From the NCBI RefSeq assembly GCF_007845675.1, contig NZ_VOBR01000021.1, positions 1 to 64,000 on the forward strand: 64,000 nucleotides of DNA, given 5' to 3'. The first letter of the stretch is position 1, and every line of letters begins with the position of its first letter. The translations under genes were made by a program, and so were the position numbers. The DNA comes from Lentzea tibetensis. Its GTDB lineage: Bacteria; Actinomycetota; Actinomycetes; Mycobacteriales; Pseudonocardiaceae. Positions 24,693 through 34,281 of this stretch are shown here, piece after piece. A model generated the notes under the pieces. It saw nothing but the letters and a program-made list of their open reading frames with translations, did no database searches and was not told where the DNA came from.

Positions 24693-25552
24693 ACACCCAT
24701 CGGGTGCCAGACGGTCTTCGTCTCCAGGTAGGCGCGGATGCGGGACATGTCCGGCTCGCGGGTGAAGTCCTCGGCCGCGCGCGAACGGAGCACGCGCTTG
24801 ACGGTGCCCGCGGCCGAGCGCTCCAGGTCGGCGCGGATCGAGTCCGGTGCGCCGGTCAGGTCGAGCGCGTTCACGTCGGCGTGCGAGGCCAGCCACGGTG
24901 CGATCTCGGCGGTGCGGCCGGTCAGCAGGTTCACCACGCCGCCCGGCAGGTCGGAGGTCGCCAGCACCTCGGACAGGGTGATCGCGGGCAGCGGGCGGTC
25001 CTGCGAGGTGACCACGACCGCGGTGTTGCCGGACGCGACCACCGGAGCCACCACGGACACCAGGCCCAGCAGCGACGACTGCTGCGGCGCCAGCACGGCC
25101 ACCACACCCGTCGGCTCCGGCGTCGAGAACGAGAAGTACGGGCCCGCAACGGGGTTCGCCGAACCCAGCACCGCGGCGATCTTGTCCGTCCAGCCCGCGT
25201 ACCAGACCCACCTGTCGATGGCCTGGTCCACAGTGGACTGAGCCTTCTTCAGCGGCACGCCCTCGGCGGCGGACACCTCGGTGATGAACTGCTCGCGGCG
25301 GCCTTCGAGCACCTCCGCGACCCGGTACAGCACCTGGCCGCGGTTGTACGCGGTGGCGCCGGACCAGCCGGGGAACGCCTTGCGCGCGGCCACGACCGCG
25401 TCGCGGGCGTCCTTGCGGGAGCCCTGGGCCGCGTTCGCCAGGAACGCGCCCTTCGAGTCGGTCACCGGGTAGCTGCGACCCGACTCGGAGCGCGGGAACG
25501 CGCCGCCGATGTAGAGCTTGTAGGTCTTCGCGACCGAGATCCGGTCAGACAT
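24689..25552 (-). CDS. Short aldehyde dehydrogenase-like protein
   Basis: The protein has 287 residues, against about 480 for a normal family member. It matches the N-terminal NAD-binding region (YIGGAFPRSESGRSYPV; PTGVVAVLAPQQSSLLGL). It lacks the catalytic Cys/Glu region and most of the C-terminal half, so it should not be catalytic alone. It overlaps the full-length enzyme gene by 8 nt, so it may act as a partner or regulatory subunit. This full-plus-short pairing downstream of deoC is, to my knowledge, recurrent in actinobacteria, so it looks fixed and not a random truncation. Confidence 0.85.
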   Translation of the reverse strand: MSDRISVAKTYKLYIGGAFPRSESGRSYPVTDSKGAFLANAAQGSRKDARDAVVAARKAFPGWSGATAYNRGQVLYRVAEVLEGRREQFITEVSAAEGVPLKKAQSTVDQAIDRWVWYAGWTDKIAAVLGSANPVAGPYFSFSTPEPTGVVAVLAPQQSSLLGLVSVVAPVVASGNTAVVVTSQDRPLPAITLSEVLATSDLPGGVVNLLTGRTAEIAPWLASHADVNALDLTGAPDSIRADLERSAAGTVKRVLRSRAAEDFTREPDMSRIRAYLETKTVWHPMGV

Positions 25553-26972
25553 CGAGGTACGCCTCCAGCCCGGTGCGGCCGCCCTCGCGACCGAAGCCCG
25601 ACTCCTGGTAGCCGCCGAACGGGGCGGTCGGGTCGAAGCGGTTGAACGTGTTGGACCACACCACGCCGGCGCGCATCCGTTGTGCCATCCAGAGAATCCG
25701 CGAGCCCTTCTCCGTCCACACACCGGCGGACAGACCGTACGGCGTGTTGTTCGCCTTGGCGACGGCCTCGTCCGGCGTGCGGAACGTCAGCACCGACAGC
25801 ACCGGGCCGAAGATCTCCTCGCGGGCGATGCGCATCGCCTGCGACACGTTGGAGAACACGGTCGGTGCGAAGAAGAAACCCTTGTCCGGCAACGGACACG
25901 ACGACGTCCAGCGCGAGGCGCCCTCGCCCTCACCGGACTCGACCAGCTCCTGGATCTTGGTGAGCTGTTCGCGCGAGTTGATCGCGCCGACGTCGGTGTT
26001 CTTGTCGAGCGGGTCACCCACGCGCAGCGTCGACACGCGCACGCGCAGCTTCTCCAGCAGCTCGTCCGCCACCGACTCCTGCACCAGCAGGCGGGACCCG
26101 GCGCAGCAGACGTGGCCCTGGTTGAAGAAGATGCCGTTGACGATGCCCTCGACGGCCTGGTCGAGCGGCGCATCGTCGAACACCACGTTCGCGGCCTTGC
26201 CGCCCAGCTCCAGGGTCAGCTTCTTGCGCGTCCCGGCCAGCTCGCGCTGGATGATCTTGCCGACGTCGGTGGAGCCGGTGAACGCGACCTTGTTGACGTC
26301 CGGGTGCTCGACGAGCGAGGCGCCGACGTCACCCGCGCCGGGGATGATGTTCACGACACCTGGGGGCAGGTCGGCCTGCTGGATGATCTCCGCGAGCACC
26401 AGTGCCGTCAGCGGCGTCGTCTCCGCGGGCTTCAGCACCACGGTGTTGCCGCACGCCAGCGCGGGCGCGATCTTCCACGCCGCCATCAGCAGCGGGAAGT
26501 TCCACGGGATCACCTGACCGGCGACGCCCAGCGGCCTGGGGTCCGGGCCGTAGCCCGCGTAGGACAGCTTGTCCGCCCACCCCGCGTGGTAGAAGAAGTG
26601 CGCCGCGGCCGTCGGCACGTCGACGTCGCGCGACTCCTTGATCGGCTTGCCGTTGTCCAGCGACTCCAGCACGGCCAGCTCGCGCGACCGCTCCTGGATC
26701 AGCCGGGCGATCCGGTAGATGTACTTGGCCCGCTCGGTGCCGGGCATCTTCGACCACACCCGGTCGTACGCGCGCCGGGCGGCCTTCACGGCCTTGTCCA
26801 CGTCGGCGGTCGAGGCGGTGCTGACTTCGGCGAGCACCTCCTCGGTGGCCGGGTTGACCGTCTTCAACGGCTCACCGGTGCCCTCGACGAACTGGCCGTC
26901 GGAGAACATCCGGTAGTTCGGCTTGAGGTTCGCGATGTCCCGCGACTCAGGGGCCGGGGCGTATTCCCACAT
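25545..26972 (-). CDS. Aldehyde dehydrogenase (full length)
   Basis: The protein has 475 residues and oxidises an aldehyde with NAD(P)+. The NAD site shows IPWNFPLLMAAWKIAPALA and GSTDVGK. Catalytic Glu lies in LTLELGGK and catalytic Cys in NQGHVCCAGSR. The C-terminal PFGGYQESGFGREGG is canonical. It sits 4 nt after deoC, so acetaldehyde from deoxyribose-5-phosphate cleavage is the likely substrate (inference). Confidence 0.93.
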   Translation of the reverse strand: MWEYAPAPESRDIANLKPNYRMFSDGQFVEGTGEPLKTVNPATEEVLAEVSTASTADVDKAVKAARRAYDRVWSKMPGTERAKYIYRIARLIQERSRELAVLESLDNGKPIKESRDVDVPTAAAHFFYHAGWADKLSYAGYGPDPRPLGVAGQVIPWNFPLLMAAWKIAPALACGNTVVLKPAETTPLTALVLAEIIQQADLPPGVVNIIPGAGDVGASLVEHPDVNKVAFTGSTDVGKIIQRELAGTRKKLTLELGGKAANVVFDDAPLDQAVEGIVNGIFFNQGHVCCAGSRLLVQESVADELLEKLRVRVSTLRVGDPLDKNTDVGAINSREQLTKIQELVESGEGEGASRWTSSCPLPDKGFFFAPTVFSNVSQAMRIAREEIFGPVLSVLTFRTPDEAVAKANNTPYGLSAGVWTEKGSRILWMAQRMRAGVVWSNTFNRFDPTAPFGGYQESGFGREGGRTGLEAYLDV

Positions 26973-26976
26973 GATC

Positions 26977-27933
26977 TCAGTCCACCGTCACGTAGTCCGG
27001 GCCGCTGTAGTGGCCGTCGGTCTGGGTCCGCCGCTGCATCAGCAGGTCGTTCAACAGGGTCGACGCGCCGAACCGGAACAGGTGGTTGTTCAGCCACTCC
27101 GCTCCCGCCACCTCGTGCACGGCCACCAGGTACTTGATCGCGTCCTTGGTCGTGCGGATGCCGCCGGCGGGCTTCACGCCGCGGCGCTCACCGGTCAGCG
27201 TGTGCCAGTCGCGCACGGCCTGCAGCATCACGTGCGTCACCGGGAGGGTCGCGGCGGGCGACACCTTGCCGGTCGAGGTCTTGATGAAGTCGCCACCGGC
27301 GAGCAGCGCGAGCCACGACGCGCGGCGCACGTTGTCGTACGTCACCAGCTCGCCGGTCTCGAGGATCACCTTGAGGTGCGCGTCGCCGCAGGCTTCCTTC
27401 ACGCGGACGATCTCGTCGAACACCAGGCCGTACCGGCCGGAGAGGAACGCGCCCCGGTCGATCACCATGTCGACCTCGGCCGCGCCCTGCTCGACGGCGA
27501 ACTTCGTGTCGGCCAGCTTGATGTCCATCGTCGACCGGCCGCTCGGGAACGCCGTCGCGACGCTGGCGACGTTGACCCCCGTGCCCTTCAGCTCGTCCGC
27601 GGCCGTCTTCACCATGTCCGGGTAGACGCAGACGGCGGCGACGCGCGGGGCGTCCGGCCGCTCCGGGTCGGGACGGCGCGCCTTCGCGGCGAGCGTGCGC
27701 ACCTTGCCGGGGGTGTCCGCCCCCTCCAGCGTGGTGAGGTCGACCATGCTGATCGCGGTGTCGATGGCCCACAGCTTCGAGGCCTTCTTGATGCTCCGCG
27801 TGCCGAGGCCCGCGGCGCGTTGCTCGACACCAACCTGGTCGACACCGGGAAGCCCGTGGAGGAAGCGCCGCAGCGACGACTCGTCGCGCACGGCGTCAGC
27901 CAAGGCCGACGGCAATGTCGTTGGAGCAGCCAT
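26977..27933 (-). CDS. deoC: Deoxyribose-phosphate aldolase
   Basis: The protein has 318 residues and cleaves 2-deoxyribose-5-phosphate to acetaldehyde and glyceraldehyde-3-phosphate. The Schiff-base Lys is in GGDFIKTSTGK; the second conserved Lys is in GVKPAGGIRT. VDMVIDRGAFLSG carries the conserved Asp. Length fits the longer, eukaryote-like DERA branch. It heads a three-gene operon with two aldehyde dehydrogenases and completes the route from the deoA product made elsewhere in the window. Confidence 0.95.
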   Translation of the reverse strand: MAAPTTLPSALADAVRDESSLRRFLHGLPGVDQVGVEQRAAGLGTRSIKKASKLWAIDTAISMVDLTTLEGADTPGKVRTLAAKARRPDPERPDAPRVAAVCVYPDMVKTAADELKGTGVNVASVATAFPSGRSTMDIKLADTKFAVEQGAAEVDMVIDRGAFLSGRYGLVFDEIVRVKEACGDAHLKVILETGELVTYDNVRRASWLALLAGGDFIKTSTGKVSPAATLPVTHVMLQAVRDWHTLTGERRGVKPAGGIRTTKDAIKYLVAVHEVAGAEWLNNHLFRFGASTLLNDLLMQRRTQTDGHYSGPDYVTVD

Positions 27934-28128
27934 GACCAGGAGTCTAGGCGGAATGGGACGCCCGTCCTAAGTGAGCGAGCGCCCACCGGCGTATGTGAGG
28001 GATCCTCGCAGGTCATCGCCTGTGCGTACGACCGAATAGTCGATTGACCCTGCGCCATTCCACCTGGTTCGGTGGTAGGCGATGCGGCTCTGGGGTTGGG
28101 GGCGCCGCACATCGCTGGGGGGCCTGTG

Positions 28129-31100
28129 ATGTTGGTGAAGCGCGCGCTTTTGGTCTGTCTTCTCGTCGCCGCACAGCTGGGCGTGGCCGTCGAGGCCAAC
28201 GCGGCTCCACCGCAACCGCCACCCGTCGCGCCCGCTCCGGTCGCACCGGCCGCGGTCGCGATGGACGTGCCCGAGGTCGAGCCCGTCACGGTGCCCGCCG
28301 ACGGCCAGGTCGACGTGAAGACCGCGCGGTCCAAGGCGTTGCAGCCGATCGACGCGCTGACGCACCTCGACCCGGCGCCGGGAACCGTCCCCGTCGACCG
28401 CCAGCCGGTCAAGCCGCAGCCGCCGTACAGCCCGTACCCGCTGACGATGCCGCAGCGCCCCGGCCAGGAGCTGGTCGACGCGACGGCCGCCGACGCGCTC
28501 GCCACGCTCGGCCGCGCGGGCAGGCTCACCCCGGACGGCAAGCCCGATCTCGACCCGAACAAGCTGCAGCCGCAGGTCCCGTCCGCGCAGGTCGTCGACC
28601 CGAGCAGGCCCGCGACGCTGCAGGAGCTGATCGACGCGCTCACCTCCGGCAACATCCCGCCGCCGCTGCCGGTCGACCCGCTGGCGCTGCTCCAGCAGCT
28701 GCCGGACGGCTTGCCGCGCATCACCTACCGCGTCTGCTCCGAGTCCCGCACCAAGCAGGTGAGCTGCTCGATCACGCTCCCGCTCGCCGTTCCCGCGATC
28801 GTGGACGTCACCGGTGACCGGACCCCGGACGTGCTGGCCGACCTGGTGCCCGCCGCCGGTGTCGGCGACGTCGTCGGTGCCGCCCGCCAGGTGCTCGACC
28901 TCGAACGGCAGATCGCCGACACCACGGCCCGGATCAACCGGCTGCTCGAGCTGATCGCCGACCCGGAGAACGTGCTCGACCTGCCCGCGCTGCTCGCGGA
29001 GCTGGTGTCGCAGCGCGGCCTGCTCGCCTCGCTCGGCGCCACGCTGCAGCAGAAGATCACCGCGCTGCTCGACGTCGTCCACCTGGGACTCGGACTCGTC
29101 ACGCTGCGCCTGCCGACCAGCGAGACGAGCGGCGCGGACCTGCCCGCGCACGTGTGGGCGGTCTACGACGTGCCGACCCACAAGCGCCTCTCGCTCGGCT
29201 TCGACGGCTTCCGGCGCGGCAGCAGCCTGCCGACCGGCGCGGTCGGCGTCTACACGTTCAGCCCGACCCAGCTGCTGCGCGGCATCTACGACATCAAGGC
29301 CACGCTGCTCCAGACCGGCGCGGGCGAGTCGATGGCGGTGACCGCGGGTCTCGCTTCGGTCCGCGAGGACGACCGGGGTGAGGCCTACGACGCCACCGTC
29401 GCCAGTGCCCGCTTCTCGCCGGTGCCGACGATCTTCAACGCGCACGCGTTCGTCGATCCGGGAGCACCCGACCGCGACCAGAAGGCGACCGTCGACGCGC
29501 GCACCGACAAGCGCACGCACCTCGACACCCAGGTCCTCTCGCCGGGCCGGTTCGACCAGCTCAAGGCCGACCAGCTGCCGACGTCCGTGCAGGTCGAGCT
29601 CAACCGCCCCAAGGAGGGCGGCGAGGCGAAGGTCGACTACCGCGCCGACTCGACGATCGACGACGTGCTGTTCGCCGACTTCGCCTACGACGGCGAGACG
29701 CTGGACGAGGCCGTGCTCACCACCGCCAAGGCACTCCCGGCGACGTGGAGCGGCGTGCTGAAGTCCGGCCAGGACAAGGTGACGCTCGACTACCAGGCCA
29801 GCAGCTCGTTGCAGGCGCTCGACGCCGCGTTCTACGACCGCGACCCGTCGATCGTGCTGCGCGGCGCGTTGCGCGGCCTGCCCACCAAGCTGAACCTGCT
29901 CGCCGACCAGCCCGCGAGCCACGTGAACTTCACCGGCGAGCAGGCGCTCGGCTCGGCCGAGGTCGCGCTGTCCCGCAACCTCGGCGCGTTCGCCCCGGTG
30001 CAGGGCGACCACGCCACGCTGATCACCAAGGGCGCCCAGCTCGGTGCGAGCGCCCGCGTGACCGGCATGAAGTCGGTCGACCTCTACTACGACTCGCACC
30101 CCAGGCTGAACTCCGTGTTCGAACCCGGCGGCCAGGCGTTCGTCGGCGCCGGTGACATCGAGGGCGTGCACAAGGCGCGGCTGGAGATCTCCAACCTGCC
30201 CAAGACGCTGTCGCTCGACGCGGACACGGCCAACCGCAAGATCGTCTACCAGGCGAGCGAGATCATCCACCGGGCGCACGTCGGCTACACCAACACGCAG
30301 TCCGGCCCGACCGTTTTCGCGGCGGTGCACGAGGTGCCGGCGAAGGTGACGCTCAACTACGACCTCGGCGAGAAGCCGAAGCTGCGCTACGAGGCGTCCA
30401 GCAGGGTCGCGAAGGTCGAGCTGTTCGGCAGCTTGCAGCACATCGAGAACCTGCGTCCCGAGGACGACCAGTACCTCTCGGCGGTCACCGTCGGCGTGCC
30501 GAAGCTGGTGGACGTGCTCGTCGACCTGCCGGCCAAGCACCTGCAGGGCGAGCTGGAGTCCCCGATGGACTCGATCAGCGCTGTCGCGCGGTTCCCGATG
30601 CAGGGCAGGGACTGGACCGCCATCGCGGACCTCACCGGCGTGCCCGCGAAGTTCGACGCCGACTGGCCGGACGGCACGTACCGCTTCCGCGGCGTCTCCG
30701 GGCCGCTCGGCTCGGCGCGCCTGGCGATCAGCAACCACCGCAACGCGATCGCCCCGAAGGACCTGCACGTGGCTGTCCACCACCGACAGTCCACCGGCGA
30801 CCTGGACGTGAGCGCGGCGACGCGGAACCTCTCGCACGTCGAGTACTCGCGCACACCGGAGAACCAGACGTTCCGCCTCGACACCGACACCGCGGGCGCA
30901 CCGGTGTTCGTCGACGTGGACGTGCTCCTCAACGGTGACCTGAAGCTCGCCGCGCTCGGCCGGGTCGACAACCTGCCCAGCACGCTGCGCGTCGACTACG
31001 GCGGCGGCAAGCTCACCTACGCCGCCGACCGGCGCATCGGACTCGCGCTGGGCGTCCAGTTCGGCAAGGTCGCCGCGCTGAACGGCAACGGCGCACCGCT

Positions 31101-33834
31101 CTTCGGCAACGGCGTCGCCGCGTCCGCACGCGGCTGCCAGGGCAACGGGTGCACCAAGGACGAGGGCCCGTTCTGCACCGGCTTCACCCGCTGCCTCGGC
31201 GTCGTCGGCACGATCAACCTGTCCGGGCTGCCGACGAGCGTCGTCGCCGACCTGGGCGCGCGGTCGGTCGTGCTGACCGGCTACCAGCCGCCGCAGGCAC
31301 CGCTGGAGACCTACCTGCGGCTGGACGGCCTGCTCGCCGACCTGCCCGACTTCCGGGCCAAGGCGACGCTGTCCGGCGTGCCGTCGCCGCTCAACCTGAC
31401 CGTCGGCCCGATCTCGGCCAGCACCGGCGTCGACGTCGGCTACACCGCGTCGGCACCGCTCGGCGCGCTCCAGGTCGACGTCGACACGACGACGACCAAC
31501 CAGACGTTCCCCGTGCTGCGCGGCAAGGTGACCGTGTCGAAGCTGCCGTCGATCATGCGGGTGACCGGCACGCTCGGCGACCGCACCTCGGTGGCGGTGC
31601 GGAACTCCGCGCCCATCGACGGCCTCGGCGTCACGGTCACCGGTACCCAGTCCGGGTACCTGCAGGCGTCGGCCGAGGGTCTGCCCGCGACCGCGGACGT
31701 GTTCGTCGACGTGCCCGCGAAGCACAGCGAGGTCACCATGTCCGCCCCGATCAGGGCCGTCACCGCGCTGATGCGGGACATCCCGGTGCAGGGCAGGCGC
31801 TGGTCCGCGCACCTGGCGCTGACCGGCATCCCGGCGAAGTTCCAGGCGGACTTCGGCAACGGCCGCTACCGCTTCTCCGGCGAGTCCGGCCCGCTCGGCT
31901 CGGCGGCGTTCGCGGTGACCAACCACGACGGCGCGACCTCGCCGGTCGACCCGTCGCACCTGGCCGCGCACGCCAACACCGGCAACGGCGACCTCGACGC
32001 GTCCCTGGCCGTCGTCGGCCTGCGCGGCGCCGAGTACGCCGAGACGCCCACGGGCTTCAAGGTGCTGGTCGACGCGGCGCAGCAGCCGGTCGCGGTGGAC
32101 GGCAACGCCATCACGCCCGGCGACATCCGCTACGGCGTGCTGGGCCGGATCTCCGACCTGCCCGGCACGATCGAGGTGTCCGCACCCAAGGGCGGGCCGC
32201 TCACGTACACCTCCGACAAGTCGCTCGACCTGCAGGCCAAGCTGTGGTTCGGCAAGGTCGGCGGCATCACCGCGGCCGGCGGCGCGCCGAAGTTCGACAA
32301 CGGCATCGCGCTGGTGGAGGGAAGCTGCGCGGAGGGCGCCGGCTGTCCCCGCGACGACAGCGCGTTCTGCAACGACAAGGGCTGCTACGGCATGGTCGGG
32401 TTCCTCAACCTGGTCGGCCTGCCGCAGAAGCTCACCGCGGACCTCGCCAACAAGACGTACGGCTTCGAGGGCTACCAGCCCGCGGGCAAGGACCTGAGGC
32501 TGTACCTGGCGGGCGACAAGGTGTTCTCGCCCGGCACGCTGACCGGGTTCAAGACGCTGGTCGACCTGATCGGGCTGCCGTCACCCATGACGTTCACCCT
32601 CGGGCCGATCAACACCGGCGACGACGTCGATGTGAAGTACACGTCCAACATCGGCAGCAACGCCAAGCTGAAGATCCACGCCGAGGCGTCGGGCGTGGAG
32701 AAGCTGGGCACGTTGCGCGCCAAGGTGGACCTCGACCCGATCCCGGCGTCGGTGCACGTGACCGGCAAGGTCGGCGCGACGACGAACCTGACCGTGGACA
32801 ACGCGGCGCCGGTGAACGCGCTGTCGCTGCGGGCGACCGGCACGTACAACAACAACCCCGCCTCCGGTGAGCTCGTCCTCACCGGCGTCCCGGCCAAGAC
32901 CAACTGGCAGGGCGGTGGGTTCACCCTGGGCGCGCCGCAGGTGTTCAACATGCCGACGCTCAAGTACCAGGCGTGGGAACCCGGTGGCACGCAAGGACCT
33001 GGCGCGGACACGCTCAGCGGCAGCGTCAAGGTCGAGGCCAAGGTGGCGATCGCTGAAGGCGTCGCGTCGGCCGACGACGTGGACCTCTCGTTCGACCGGC
33101 TGGGCCACGACACGACCATCACCGTTGACCGGGTGAGGGAACTGCTCGAGATCAAGTCGGTGCCGACGACCGGACGCCTCAGGGTGGGCGGAAACCTGGA
33201 GGTCGAGGTGCCGCGGGCCGAGTTCCCGAAGACGCGGATCCTCGACTGCTGGTACGCGCACGCCGACCTCTACGGGCACTTCCAGCTGGGCAAGAGCAAG
33301 ATCAAGGACCTCTACGTCGAGCTGTTCGACGTGAAGTCGCTGATCGCCGCGCCGGGAAAGCCCAACGATCCGCAGTTCCCGAAGATCGTCGGCTACCTGT
33401 TCCAGGCGTTCGACGGCGCCTACGACCGGCTCGAGGTCTCGGTCGCCGGTGTCGAGCTCGACGTCGACTTCCAGATCAAGATCGACACATCGATCCTGAC
33501 AGTGGAGGGCGGCCTGGAGGTCACCAGGCAAGGGCGGTTCGACCAGCTGAGGATGCACCGCTACGACCTGGCGCACGAGAGCACCATCACCATCGAGATC
33601 GACGACGCGCCCGACAAGGAGATGAAGGCGAGGCCGGGGCTCGCGCAGGACCCCACGATCAACCGGATCACCGTGCCAGGAGGCTCACCGCAGATGATCG
33701 CGATCATCGAGCCGACCCGCGCCGGCGACGACGAGGCCGGGTTGAAGCAGCGGCGCGAGATCATGAAGATGCTGGCGTACCACGTGTGGCCGTTCGGAGG
33801 CGGCACGATGGACGGCGGCGAAGGGGGATGCTGA
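28129..33834 (+). CDS. Giant secreted repeat protein, ~1,900 residues
   Basis: There is no recognised family. A signal peptide (MLVKRALLVCLL..., cleavage near EANA) is followed by a Pro-rich stretch (about 28-160) and a leucine-rich helical region (about 255-345). The rest is a very long beta-rich body. Two adjacent modules of about 396 residues are homologous: about 790-1186 and 1187-1590. Shared blocks include VPAKFDADWPDGTYRF versus IPAKFQADFGNGRYRF, SGPLGSA, four-Cys clusters near 1001 and 1399, and a GYQP block. Shorter GLP/GVP-type beta repeats pervade the protein. No membrane anchor or catalytic motif is seen. The ATG at 28129 follows a G-rich ribosome-binding site. It is probably an extracellular or cell-surface structural, adhesive or lipid-binding protein (inference). 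Confidence 0.85.
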   Translation: MLVKRALLVCLLVAAQLGVAVEANAAPPQPPPVAPAPVAPAAVAMDVPEVEPVTVPADGQVDVKTARSKALQPIDALTHLDPAPGTVPVDRQPVKPQPPYSPYPLTMPQRPGQELVDATAADALATLGRAGRLTPDGKPDLDPNKLQPQVPSAQVVDPSRPATLQELIDALTSGNIPPPLPVDPLALLQQLPDGLPRITYRVCSESRTKQVSCSITLPLAVPAIVDVTGDRTPDVLADLVPAAGVGDVVGAARQVLDLERQIADTTARINRLLELIADPENVLDLPALLAELVSQRGLLASLGATLQQKITALLDVVHLGLGLVTLRLPTSETSGADLPAHVWAVYDVPTHKRLSLGFDGFRRGSSLPTGAVGVYTFSPTQLLRGIYDIKATLLQTGAGESMAVTAGLASVREDDRGEAYDATVASARFSPVPTIFNAHAFVDPGAPDRDQKATVDARTDKRTHLDTQVLSPGRFDQLKADQLPTSVQVELNRPKEGGEAKVDYRADSTIDDVLFADFAYDGETLDEAVLTTAKALPATWSGVLKSGQDKVTLDYQASSSLQALDAAFYDRDPSIVLRGALRGLPTKLNLLADQPASHVNFTGEQALGSAEVALSRNLGAFAPVQGDHATLITKGAQLGASARVTGMKSVDLYYDSHPRLNSVFEPGGQAFVGAGDIEGVHKARLEISNLPKTLSLDADTANRKIVYQASEIIHRAHVGYTNTQSGPTVFAAVHEVPAKVTLNYDLGEKPKLRYEASSRVAKVELFGSLQHIENLRPEDDQYLSAVTVGVPKLVDVLVDLPAKHLQGELESPMDSISAVARFPMQGRDWTAIADLTGVPAKFDADWPDGTYRFRGVSGPLGSARLAISNHRNAIAPKDLHVAVHHRQSTGDLDVSAATRNLSHVEYSRTPENQTFRLDTDTAGAPVFVDVDVLLNGDLKLAALGRVDNLPSTLRVDYGGGKLTYAADRRIGLALGVQFGKVAALNGNGAPLFGNGVAASARGCQGNGCTKDEGPFCTGFTRCLGVVGTINLSGLPTSVVADLGARSVVLTGYQPPQAPLETYLRLDGLLADLPDFRAKATLSGVPSPLNLTVGPISASTGVDVGYTASAPLGALQVDVDTTTTNQTFPVLRGKVTVSKLPSIMRVTGTLGDRTSVAVRNSAPIDGLGVTVTGTQSGYLQASAEGLPATADVFVDVPAKHSEVTMSAPIRAVTALMRDIPVQGRRWSAHLALTGIPAKFQADFGNGRYRFSGESGPLGSAAFAVTNHDGATSPVDPSHLAAHANTGNGDLDASLAVVGLRGAEYAETPTGFKVLVDAAQQPVAVDGNAITPGDIRYGVLGRISDLPGTIEVSAPKGGPLTYTSDKSLDLQAKLWFGKVGGITAAGGAPKFDNGIALVEGSCAEGAGCPRDDSAFCNDKGCYGMVGFLNLVGLPQKLTADLANKTYGFEGYQPAGKDLRLYLAGDKVFSPGTLTGFKTLVDLIGLPSPMTFTLGPINTGDDVDVKYTSNIGSNAKLKIHAEASGVEKLGTLRAKVDLDPIPASVHVTGKVGATTNLTVDNAAPVNALSLRATGTYNNNPASGELVLTGVPAKTNWQGGGFTLGAPQVFNMPTLKYQAWEPGGTQGPGADTLSGSVKVEAKVAIAEGVASADDVDLSFDRLGHDTTITVDRVRELLEIKSVPTTGRLRVGGNLEVEVPRAEFPKTRILDCWYAHADLYGHFQLGKSKIKDLYVELFDVKSLIAAPGKPNDPQFPKIVGYLFQAFDGAYDRLEVSVAGVELDVDFQIKIDTSILTVEGGLEVTRQGRFDQLRMHRYDLAHESTITIEIDDAPDKEMKARPGLAQDPTINRITVPGGSPQMIAIIEPTRAGDDEAGLKQRREIMKMLAYHVWPFGGGTMDGGEGGC

Positions 33835-33838
33835 CATC

Positions 33839-34279
33839 GTGATCCGGTTGTGGCTCGTGGCGCTGCTGGCACTCCCCGTCGTGAGTTGCTCCAGCACGCC
33901 GGACTGCCTGCCGACCAAGCTCGAAGTGGCACCGATCGACGTGCCCGGCCCCACGGCGCCGATCACGCTCAGCGCTCGGTTGACCCAGGGTGACCGTCCG
34001 GTGGTGGGCGCCAAGGTGGGCTTGGCGTTCGCCATCAACACCGAGGGCATGCGAGGGGGCATGCCCACGAAGGTCGCGACTGACAGCGACGGTGTCGCCA
34101 CGATCGAGGAGCCGGGCGGCATCAACTCGGTGGGTGTGCAGGGTTCGCGCACGGAGGGCTACGAGGCGTCCTTCCAGCCGCTCACCACCGCGGACGGGTT
34201 CAACGACCACTGCTGGTCGAACGCGTCCGCGCCGATCACCTGCGCGGGCGCGGCCTGCCCGCCGGTGCCGAAGCCCTAG
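33839..34279 (+). CDS. Putative lipoprotein, partner of the giant secreted protein
   Basis: The protein has 146 residues with a lipobox near PVVSC (Cys about residue 17), so it is predicted membrane-anchored outside. The mature part looks like a single beta-sandwich with NTEGMRGG and later Cys residues (DHCWSN, ITCAGAAC) that could pair. It starts 4 nt after the giant gene, so the two are co-transcribed; an anchoring role is speculation. No family is recognised. Confidence 0.75.
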   Translation: MIRLWLVALLALPVVSCSSTPDCLPTKLEVAPIDVPGPTAPITLSARLTQGDRPVVGAKVGLAFAINTEGMRGGMPTKVATDSDGVATIEEPGGINSVGVQGSRTEGYEASFQPLTTADGFNDHCWSNASAPITCAGAACPPVPKP

Positions 34280-34281
34280 CT

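Noticed and set aside
24689-25552. Recent pseudogene of an aldehyde dehydrogenase
   Set aside because: Clean start and stop, coupled overlap with the full enzyme and normal codon usage suggest a maintained short protein.
27967-31971. A minus-strand open frame of more than 1,300 codons opposite the giant secreted protein
   Set aside because: Arg/Val/Leu/Gln-biased composition of the kind produced antisense to GC-rich genes, no domain, and the opposite strand has a signal peptide, duplicated modules and a ribosome-binding site.
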